Below, piece by piece: positions 32,802 through 39,661 of a DNA stretch of 40,815 nucleotides (positions within the stretch are counted from its first letter, which is position 1; each line of letters begins with the position of its first letter). Made by a program: the position numbers and the translations under genes. The DNA is taken from NCBI GenBank assembly GCA_023269565.1, contig JAHFTD010000012.1, positions 1 to 40,815 of the forward strand. The letters are read 5' to 3'. Under the pieces are notes generated by a model. That model was not told the origin of the DNA, ran no database searches, and saw nothing but the letters and a program-made list of their open reading frames with translations. Origin of the DNA: Opitutaceae bacterium. Lineage in GTDB: Bacteria; Verrucomicrobiota; Verrucomicrobiia; Opitutales; Opitutaceae.

Positions 32802-34889
32802 ATGTCCACCCGCCGCAGCTTTCTCAAAACTTCCGCCACTCTTGCCGCCGCCCTGCCTTTCGCGCGTCTCCCGCTCGCCGCCGCTGAGCCAACCACCGGC
32901 GCGGTCGCGCCGTTCGTCGCGAAAAAGGGTCTGCTCTTCGACGCCGCCGACCTTCCGCGCATCCGCGCCAACACCCAACACCCGCGCTTCGCCAAGCTCT
33001 GGAAGGAAATGACCGGCGCCGACCTCGCCGCCGACACTGACTTCCTCGAGCACCAGGTCCGCTATAACAACCATGTCGCGGACATGCTGCGGGTCCGCCA
33101 GATTCTCGAGCGCTCCTCCTTTGTCTACGCCGTCAATGGCGCCGCCGCGCACCTCGCGGTCGCGAAGCTCTCCATCCGCCGGCTGCTCGATTATCCGAAG
33201 TGGGATTATTTCCTCGAGGGCGGCAAGACCGTCTTCGGTCTCCAGCGCGCGTCCGAGGCCGTCATCGCGCTGGCCTGCGCCCTCGACTGTCTCGGCGAAG
33301 CGCTTGCGCCCGCCGAGGTCGCGGACATTGAGCAGGGCATTGTGGAAAAGGGCGCGCCCGCGTGCTTCACGACGCTCTACGGCATGAAATATCCGGACCG
33401 CGTGAAGGGCTGGGGCTTCGATCCCGAGGACGACTACCCGCAGGCATTCCGCGTCAGCCTCGCGCGCTGGCCGCTCATCCTCAACGCCACCAACCTCAAG
33501 GTCATTCCCACGGCCGCGCTCGGCATCGCCGCCATCCTGCTGCATGGCCGCCACCCGCAGGCCGACGCGTGGCTCGATCTGGCCCGCTCCAGTGCGAAGG
33601 CCTTCTCCACGATGTATGGCGCCGACGGCTCCTACGACGAGGGCGTCAGCTACTGGGGCTACACCACGCTGCACATGGCCCTCTTCGCCGAAACCCTGTG
33701 GCGCCGCCTCGGCATCGACGACCGCTCCCTCCTCAACTATCCCGGCACCGTCCGCTACGCCCTCGCCCTCACCATGCCGACCAAGGGCGACGGCTTCGAT
33801 CCGACGCACGGCCCGCGCAACCTCGCCGTCCCCACGCTGAAGGTCGACCCGGCCTTCGATGTCGTCAACTTCAGCGACGCCCTCACTGCTTCCGACGTTT
33901 CCGCCGCCGCCTGGGTCGCGCGCACGCACCGTGATCCGCTCTCACAGCATGTCGCGCGCGAGGTCGGCGATGCCAAGTTCCACTACGGCCTCATCTGGTT
34001 TGATGACGCCGCGCCCACCGCTCTGCCGCCGGCCGCGATGCTCGACACCCGCCTCTCCAACGACATCGTCGTCTCGCGCTCCGGCTGGGGCGTCGAGGAT
34101 ACCGTCGTCGCGCTCCGCAGCGGCGGCCCCGCCAACCACGAGCACGCCGATCGCAACAGCGTCATCTTCAAGGCGCATGGCGAGCGCCTCTTCCACGATC
34201 CGTTCCGCGCGGGCTATTCCTACACCACGACGCGCTGGAAGCTCCGTCTCACCACCGCGCACACCGCCCTCCTGATCAACGGCCAGGGCCATCAATATCA
34301 CGACGGCCACGAGGGCACCAACGCCTCCTGGGCCTGGGCCCGCGTCCAGTCCTTCCGCACCGGCCCGGGTTGGATGACAGTCACGAGCGACGCCACCGAG
34401 GCCTACGCCCTCGTCCTGCCCGAGGCCCAGCGCGTCGACCGCACACTCGTCTTCCTCAAGCCCGACGTGCTCCTGCTCCTTGACCGCGTGACGCTCGCCA
34501 CCGCGCAGCCCGTGCAGTTGCGCTTCCAGGTATTCAACGACGACGAACGCGGCAGCTGCACCGCTGCTACCAACGGCTTCACCATCACCCGGCCCTTCGC
34601 CAACGTGCGCGGCACTGTCCACTCCGCCGGCGTCGTCACCTGCGCGACCGGCCGGCATGACCTGCCCGAGATCGAGGGCGTGCATCACTTCGTCGAGGCC
34701 GTTTCCGCCGCCGCCGCAAGCCATGAATTGCTCACCATCGCCACCGCCGCGCCCACCGGCGGTGCGCACGGCACGCTCGCCGTGACCCGCGAGGCCGCGG
34801 GCTGGCGCGTGACCGGCACCCACGCCGGCCAGAAGGTGAACGTCACCCTCCGCACCGCGGACGCCCTCCCCGCCATCGCCATCGCGTGA
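32802..34889 (+). CDS. Tat-exported heparinase II/III-like protein, copy 2
   Basis: This 695-residue paralogue has the same domain order as copy 1: Tat signal TRRSFLKTSATLAAALPFA, helical toroid (FLEGGKTVFGLQRASE, SYDEGVSYWGYTTLHMALF), then the sandwich with ALRSGGPANHEHADRNSVIF. By eye roughly two thirds of the core residues match copy 1, while the end (residues about 590-695) and the loop near 190-200 (WGFDPEDDYPQAF versus WDWNPRSDVKDFK) differ more. This points to a tandem duplication followed by change in specificity. It starts at ATG 32802, 13 bp after copy 1. The SSS symporter gene follows after a 79-bp spacer holding a hairpin and a short tandem repeat. Confidence 0.9.
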   Translation: MSTRRSFLKTSATLAAALPFARLPLAAAEPTTGAVAPFVAKKGLLFDAADLPRIRANTQHPRFAKLWKEMTGADLAADTDFLEHQVRYNNHVADMLRVRQILERSSFVYAVNGAAAHLAVAKLSIRRLLDYPKWDYFLEGGKTVFGLQRASEAVIALACALDCLGEALAPAEVADIEQGIVEKGAPACFTTLYGMKYPDRVKGWGFDPEDDYPQAFRVSLARWPLILNATNLKVIPTAALGIAAILLHGRHPQADAWLDLARSSAKAFSTMYGADGSYDEGVSYWGYTTLHMALFAETLWRRLGIDDRSLLNYPGTVRYALALTMPTKGDGFDPTHGPRNLAVPTLKVDPAFDVVNFSDALTASDVSAAAWVARTHRDPLSQHVAREVGDAKFHYGLIWFDDAAPTALPPAAMLDTRLSNDIVVSRSGWGVEDTVVALRSGGPANHEHADRNSVIFKAHGERLFHDPFRAGYSYTTTRWKLRLTTAHTALLINGQGHQYHDGHEGTNASWAWARVQSFRTGPGWMTVTSDATEAYALVLPEAQRVDRTLVFLKPDVLLLLDRVTLATAQPVQLRFQVFNDDERGSCTAATNGFTITRPFANVRGTVHSAGVVTCATGRHDLPEIEGVHHFVEAVSAAAASHELLTIATAAPTGGAHGTLAVTREAAGWRVTGTHAGQKVNVTLRTADALPAIAIA

Positions 34890-34893
34890 GCTT

Positions 34894-34920
34894 GTAGGGC
34901 CGCCGCTTGTCGGCGGGCCG
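34894..34920 (+). repeat. GTAGGG-type intergenic hairpin
   Basis: GTAGGG is followed by CCGCCG-CTTGT-CGGCGG (34900-34916), a 6-bp GC stem with further pairing of GG/CC beyond a mismatch. It begins 5 bp after the heparinase copy 2 stop. There is no T-run, so it is probably a processing or pause hairpin inside the operon. Another intergenic hairpin beginning GTAGGG is at 37542-37591. Confidence 0.45.
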
Positions 34921-34930
34921 GCCTAGCACC

Positions 34931-34972
34931 CTGACCTCTGATATCTGACCTCTGTTTTTCGTCCTCTGATGA
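34931..34972 (+). repeat. Heptanucleotide tandem repeat running into the SSS start codon
   Basis: Six 7-bp units read CTGACCT CTGATAT CTGACCT CTGTTTT TCGTCCT CTGATGA. CCTCTG recurs exactly every 14 bp (34935, 34949, 34963), and CTGACCTCTG is perfectly repeated. The last unit contains ATG 34969 of the symporter gene. Slippage in such a repeat would change the leader of that gene. Confidence 0.75.
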
Positions 34973-36735
34973 GCATGCCCGCCTTCAACCACGTCAACGG
35001 CGCCGACTACGCGCTCATCGCGCTCTACTTCGGCATTGTCATCTTTGTCGGCTGGTATTCGTCGCGGAAGAACAAGAACACCGACGACTACTTCAAGGGT
35101 GGCGGCAAGATCCCGTGGTTCCTCGCGGGCGTGTCGAACTGGGTGTCGGGCTTCTCCGCGTTCATGTTCGTCGCGGCCGCCGGCTTCACCTACCGCAACG
35201 GCCTCGGGGCGGCCGTCGTGTTCACCGCGGCGACCTGGGCCTACCTGGTCGGTGCGTTCTATTTCGCCGCCCGCTGGCGGCGGGCGCGCATCAACTCACC
35301 GCTCGAGTTCCTCACCCGACGCTTCTCGCCATCCACAACTTATTTCTACTCCGTGACCGCCGTGGTGCCACAGATCATCGGCATCGGCCAGGGCCTCTAT
35401 ATCCTCTGTATCTTCGTCGCCACCGCGCTCGGCTTCGCCAAGGAGGAGCACGTGTTCCTCGGCTCCACGTTCACCGGGCTGGAGGTCACTATGATCAGCA
35501 TCGGTATTGTGATGATCGTCTACACGGTCATCGGCGGACTCTGGGCCGCCGTGCTCAGCGATGCCGTGCAGGGCGTCATCATCCTGGTCACTTCGCTGCT
35601 CATTATGCCGGTAACCTTCCGGTATCTCGGCCACGGCGAGGGACTCGGGGCGGGGTTCGCCCGCCTCTGGCATGAGGCCCCCGCAGGCTACTTTGGCCTG
35701 AACGGCCAGACCGGCCAGCCGCTGTTCCTGCTCTGCTATGCCGCCGCCTCGATGCTCGGCTACAACGTCGCCTGGTGGCAGGTGCAGCGCTACCAGAGCG
35801 TCCCGGACGAGCGCAGCGCGCGCAAGATGGCCCTGCTCTGCGCCGGCCTGTCGTTCTTCGGCCCGCTGCTGTGGATCCTGCCGGTGATGGGCGCGCGCGT
35901 GATTTTTCCGGACATCGGCGCGATCTGGCCGCAGTTCGCCGCCCCGGAGGAGGCGTCGTTCGTCAGCCTCGCGCTGCTGCTCCTGCCGCACGGCATGATC
36001 GGCTTCGTCGTCGCCGCCATCCTCTCGGCCACGCTCGGCCAGGCCAGCGACGGCTTCAACTGGCTCGCCGCCACCACCACCCGCGACATCTACGTCCCCC
36101 TGCGCAAGAAGGCCGGTCTGCCGGTGCCGAGCGAAACCCACCAGATGCGCGTCGCGCAGGTCACCATGCTGGTCATCGGCGTGCTCGGCATCATCGCGGC
36201 GCTGTTCATCGCCAAGACGGGCGGGGCCTTCGACTTCGGCCTGAAATATTACTCGCTGACCGGACCCGGCTTCATGATGCCGGTGCTGCTCGGCCTGGTC
36301 TACCGCAAGACCCCGTGGTGGTCCGGCATGGCGTCGTGCGTGGCCGCCTTCGTCGCGGCGTTCGGTTTCATGGCGGCAGGCGCGTTCCCGGAGCACGTCT
36401 ACGAGCGCAACATTCTCACCGCCATCATCGGAGCGACCGTGGTGTTTGTGATCTCCGCCTTTTTCTACCGCGTCGACGACCCCCGCAGCGCGGAGTGCCG
36501 GCGCTTCGACGCTGATCTCCGCACTCCGGTGCCGGTCGACCCCGACCAGCCCGTCGGCGGCCTTCGTGATTACCAGATGCTGTCGATGGTGAGCGGGCTG
36601 CTGGGCCTCGTGCTGATCGCCTGCGTCGCGCTGCCGTCGTCGCCCTTGGCCCCGCCGGCTATCAACCTCGTGGCGGGCGGCCTGCTGTTCGTTATTGGCG
36701 GCTTGCTCTGGCGCGCCTCGAGGCCGAAGAGTTGA
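34969..36735 (+). CDS. SSS-family sodium:solute symporter
   Basis: This is a 588-residue inner-membrane carrier of usual length for the sodium:solute symporter family. The first helix region is ALIALYFGIVIFVGWYSSRK. It is followed by the family's DDYFKGGGKIPWFLAGVSNW and FSAFMFVAAAGFTYRNG, then VTAVVPQIIGIGQGLYILC. Some 13-14 hydrophobic segments are visible and none of the large charged loops of the other SSS protein at 11339. Coming straight after two exported heparinase-like lyases, it should take up their unsaturated sugar products or free uronic acids. An isochorismatase-like gene follows after 3 bp. It starts at ATG 34969 inside the tandem repeat. Confidence 0.93.
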   Translation: MSMPAFNHVNGADYALIALYFGIVIFVGWYSSRKNKNTDDYFKGGGKIPWFLAGVSNWVSGFSAFMFVAAAGFTYRNGLGAAVVFTAATWAYLVGAFYFAARWRRARINSPLEFLTRRFSPSTTYFYSVTAVVPQIIGIGQGLYILCIFVATALGFAKEEHVFLGSTFTGLEVTMISIGIVMIVYTVIGGLWAAVLSDAVQGVIILVTSLLIMPVTFRYLGHGEGLGAGFARLWHEAPAGYFGLNGQTGQPLFLLCYAAASMLGYNVAWWQVQRYQSVPDERSARKMALLCAGLSFFGPLLWILPVMGARVIFPDIGAIWPQFAAPEEASFVSLALLLLPHGMIGFVVAAILSATLGQASDGFNWLAATTTRDIYVPLRKKAGLPVPSETHQMRVAQVTMLVIGVLGIIAALFIAKTGGAFDFGLKYYSLTGPGFMMPVLLGLVYRKTPWWSGMASCVAAFVAAFGFMAAGAFPEHVYERNILTAIIGATVVFVISAFFYRVDDPRSAECRRFDADLRTPVPVDPDQPVGGLRDYQMLSMVSGLLGLVLIACVALPSSPLAPPAINLVAGGLLFVIGGLLWRASRPKS

Positions 36736-36738
36736 TCC

Positions 36739-37545
36739 ATGCAGCCGCTCCGCCTCCCCGCGCAACTCTACCGGCAGTTCGATGCCGATGCCGCGCGCGC
36801 GGTGCCGGGTGAGGGCTACGGCGGCTGGCACACGATCGATGTCGAACTCGCCCCGAGGCACACCGCGCTCGTCGTCATGCACGCGTGGGACTGCGGCGCA
36901 CCGCATGAATTTCCCGGTTGGCGCCGGGCCGTCGAATACACTCCGCGCGCCACAAAGATCCTCGCCGAGGTATTCCCGCCGCTGCTGGCCGCGGTGCGCT
37001 CCTCGCCGCTGCCCGTCTTCCATGTCGTCGGCGGTGGCAAGGATTACTACTCGCACCTGCCCGGCTACCGGCGCGCCCTCCAACTTGCCGGCAGCTCACC
37101 CACTCCCGCCCAAGTGCCACCTGATCCGGTCGGCCACCAACTCCAGCGCCGGCGCACCGCGCAGGGCTCGCCGGGCGCGCACAACACCGCCGACATCGCC
37201 GCGGGCTTTGCGCGACTAAACTTCGCCCTGGCCGCCCGGCCGGTGGGTGAGGAAGGTGTGGCCGAAAACGGCGAGCAGCTCGCGGCCCTCTGCCGCGCGC
37301 AGGGCGTCAACCATCTCATTTACGTCGGCTTCGCCATCAACTGGTGCCTGCTGATGTCACCGGGCGGCATGGTCGACATGGCGCGCCACGGCTGCCTCTG
37401 CTCCACGATTCGCGAGGCCACTACCGCCGTTGAAAACCGCGAGACCGCCCGCGAGGAACGCGAGAAGCAGCAGGCCCTCTGGCGCGTGTCGGTCGAGTTC
37501 GGTCTGGTGTTCGCGCTGGCCGATTTTTTGAAGGCAATCAGGTAG
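36739..37545 (+). CDS. Isochorismatase-like cysteine hydrolase
   Basis: This is a 268-residue cytoplasmic protein. The fold's first strand is TALVVMHAWDCG, with D51 where the catalytic Asp is expected, and the nucleophile region is YVGFAINWCLLMSPGGM, with C203 followed by ARHGCLCSTIREA, as in the G-x-x-x-x-x-C ... A-x-x-x-G pattern of the family. The catalytic lysine is less clear: K101 (GGGKDYY) is the nearest, and the usual W-P-x-H-C segment is replaced by VGHQLQRRRTAQG. Substrates in the family include isochorismate, nicotinamide and N-carbamoyl compounds. It starts 3 bp after the symporter stop, so it is the last gene of the operon. Its link to glycan use is unexplained. Confidence 0.82.
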   Translation: MQPLRLPAQLYRQFDADAARAVPGEGYGGWHTIDVELAPRHTALVVMHAWDCGAPHEFPGWRRAVEYTPRATKILAEVFPPLLAAVRSSPLPVFHVVGGGKDYYSHLPGYRRALQLAGSSPTPAQVPPDPVGHQLQRRRTAQGSPGAHNTADIAAGFARLNFALAARPVGEEGVAENGEQLAALCRAQGVNHLIYVGFAINWCLLMSPGGMVDMARHGCLCSTIREATTAVENRETAREEREKQQALWRVSVEFGLVFALADFLKAIR

Positions 37546-37591
37546 GGGCGTCTGCCCTCAACCGCCCAGGGCGATTCGCGGAATCGCCCCT
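37542..37591. terminator. Nested hairpins between convergent genes (GTAGGG-type repeat)
   Basis: A perfect 9-bp stem GGGCGATTC-GCG-GAATCGCCC (37569-37589) sits in the 52-bp spacer. An outer inverted pair AGGGGCG (37544-37550) and CGCCCCT (37585-37591) competes with it. On the plus strand it is followed by CCTCCCTGCTTATT, a weak T-poor tail. It probably works as a two-way terminator for the isochorismatase-like gene and the propeller gene. Palindromes built on GGGCGATTC are a common dispersed intergenic type. Confidence 0.55.
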
Positions 37592-37597
37592 CCCTGC

Positions 37598-39601
37598 TTA
37601 TTCCCCGGGCAGTGTTAGCGCCCGCAGCCGCCAGCCGGTGGCGAAGAACAGTTCGCGACCGATGATCGGCCCCACGACATCAATCGTCTCGGGGTCGGCC
37701 GCGGTCAGCCAGACCGTGCTGTCACGTGACTTCGGGGTCGATTGCTGCCAGACGCGCTCCACCTCGCAGGTGCCGGGCTTGATCTTGAAAACACAATGCG
37801 CCGTCGCGCCATAGACGGTTCCGCTTGGCGCCATCCGCAGCGCGAAGAGCCCGTGCCAAGAGACCGGCCCGAAATCCTTGGGCAGCCACGCTCTGGCGAC
37901 GACCATGCGCTTCGCCGGGTCGAGCAGCACGAGACGCGGCGTGATCTCGGGCGCGCCCTGCGAGATGATGTGGTCACCGCGGCCGAGGAGCGCGTAGACG
38001 AGCCCGCCGCCCGCGGAAGCCAGCGAGCACACATCCGCAAGGTTCTCAAGCCCGAGGTCACCCGCCCACACGAGCTGGTCCGCCTTGGGATCCCAGAGCG
38101 CGAAGGCACCCGCGAGCCGCTGCACCTTGGCGCCGGTGCCGCACTCGATGCTCAGGCCGACAAGGATCTGCTGCTGCTCCGGCAGCCAGAGCAGCGACGC
38201 CGGCGAGGTCTCGGGCACGATGGCCCGGTGGGATTTCTTCTCGCCACTGCGCGGGTCGAACCAAGCCAGTGTGCCGCCCACGAGTCCGTAATCGGGACCC
38301 GAGCCCAGCCAGAGCCGCCCATCCGGGGTGGCGAGCATTGCGTTGGGCCGGTAGCCGATGGCGTCGAGCCGGCCAAGATCGCGCGGATTGTCGCCGGGCG
38401 CGGTGCCGAAATGCCGCGGGCGGGCCGGATCGTAGACCGAGAGCCGCGCCTCGGGATAGGAGGCGAGATAGACTTTTCCGCCGACCGTCGCCAGCGAGTA
38501 GGCCTCGCCCATCGCCAAGGTGTGCTTGCCGAGATCCTGCAGTTCGCGACCATCCGTCGTCGCGGTGAATAAATGGTTCGGCATGTAGCCGCTGCCATAG
38601 ATTTTCCCGCCGGGGCCGGGATCCATCACATGCAGGTTCGCCCCGCCGCCCTGCCAGTCGAGCGTGAGCGTGCGCGCGGGCGTGCGCGGGTCGGTGTTCG
38701 TCAGCTGGATTATCCGCGGCGCGCCGGCCCCGACGTCGTTGTCGTCGAGGAATTGTGCCACCCAGCCGCCGGGCATCACCAACGGTGCCTGGTAATGATG
38801 CGTATAGGCCGAGTGGATGCCGGGCAGCTCGGCGGGCGCGGCGGCGACCGGCGTCAGTTTCATGCCGTCGACGCGGAATTTCCCGGCGTGCGTGTCGAGA
38901 TACAGCCGGCCGTCGGTGCCCTTGAAGAGTTTCAGAAATTTCGATTTGTCCGTCGTGTCCGTGATGGCCGGCCCGGTCTCGCGGTGCTCGCCGGTCGCGG
39001 GATTGATAACGACGAAGTGCGGCCGAACGACCTTCACCAGCGCCGCGAGCGAACCATCGTCCCCTGCAAGCGGGTAAAGGTAGTTGTCAGTTTCATCCAT
39101 CCGGCCGAACCGCGTGAATATCCCCGTGGCGGGATCATAGCGCACGAGCCGCGCGCCATTGCACGTGCCGATGAAGATCGCGCCGTCGGCGGCCTCGGTG
39201 ATCCCGGTCGGGAAAATCGCGTCGCCCGGGTCGATCTTGCCGAGATCCTCCACCCCTTTCTCCGGATGGGTCGGATCGAAACGGTGCAGGTGCGCGTCCC
39301 ACGCCGAGCCGAGGTAGAGCGCCCCCGTGCGGAGGCTGCGGAATGACGCCGTGGGGAACGTGGACGCAGCGCGGTCCTTCACCGCATGCTGGGTGCAGTG
39401 CCCCGTGGCGAAATCGACCTCGCAGACAAAGAGCCCGCCGTTGTTCTGGCCGAACGAAACCAAGATCGAAGGTTTGCCGTCGGCGGTCGTTCCCGCGTGA
39501 AGCCGGCCCCAGTTGACGCCGCGCACCGGGATCCCCAGGTCCCGCACCACTGGCTGCGCCGCCGCCACGAGCGCACTGAGGCCGAAGAGCCAGTATCGCA
39601 T
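37598..39601 (-). CDS. Secreted beta-propeller protein of unknown function
   Basis: This is a 667-residue protein starting at ATG 39601, where a signal peptide begins (RYWLFGLSALVAAAQP); the frame is open a further 126 bp upstream, but that part overlaps the divergent gene. Repeated blade-like units are seen: SAWDAHLHRFDPTHPEKG, GTCNGARLVRYDPATGIF, ASYPEARLSVYDPARPRH, GGTLAWFDPRSGEKK and TPRLVLLDPAKRMV. Each has the pattern of hydrophobic strand, turn and Y/F-D-P that marks YVTN/SMP-30-like propellers. Seven or more blades are likely. No catalytic residues are recognised. It may bind glycans or act as a lactonase-like enzyme. The gene is convergent with the isochorismatase-like gene and divergent from the aminotransferase. 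Confidence 0.78.
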   Translation of the reverse strand: MRYWLFGLSALVAAAQPVVRDLGIPVRGVNWGRLHAGTTADGKPSILVSFGQNNGGLFVCEVDFATGHCTQHAVKDRAASTFPTASFRSLRTGALYLGSAWDAHLHRFDPTHPEKGVEDLGKIDPGDAIFPTGITEAADGAIFIGTCNGARLVRYDPATGIFTRFGRMDETDNYLYPLAGDDGSLAALVKVVRPHFVVINPATGEHRETGPAITDTTDKSKFLKLFKGTDGRLYLDTHAGKFRVDGMKLTPVAAAPAELPGIHSAYTHHYQAPLVMPGGWVAQFLDDNDVGAGAPRIIQLTNTDPRTPARTLTLDWQGGGANLHVMDPGPGGKIYGSGYMPNHLFTATTDGRELQDLGKHTLAMGEAYSLATVGGKVYLASYPEARLSVYDPARPRHFGTAPGDNPRDLGRLDAIGYRPNAMLATPDGRLWLGSGPDYGLVGGTLAWFDPRSGEKKSHRAIVPETSPASLLWLPEQQQILVGLSIECGTGAKVQRLAGAFALWDPKADQLVWAGDLGLENLADVCSLASAGGGLVYALLGRGDHIISQGAPEITPRLVLLDPAKRMVVARAWLPKDFGPVSWHGLFALRMAPSGTVYGATAHCVFKIKPGTCEVERVWQQSTPKSRDSTVWLTAADPETIDVVGPIIGRELFFATGWRLRALTLPGE

Positions 39602-39661
39602 ATCCCAGCGAACGGGAATCGCAGCATTGCGGCAAACGGAATCCTCGCTTTGACTTGGGGC

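Noticed and set aside
30623-33037. 804-codon open frame on the minus strand across both heparinase-like genes
   Set aside because: It runs antisense to two recognised genes and across their boundary. Similar low-information composition in both halves reflects the duplicated sense genes, not a protein.
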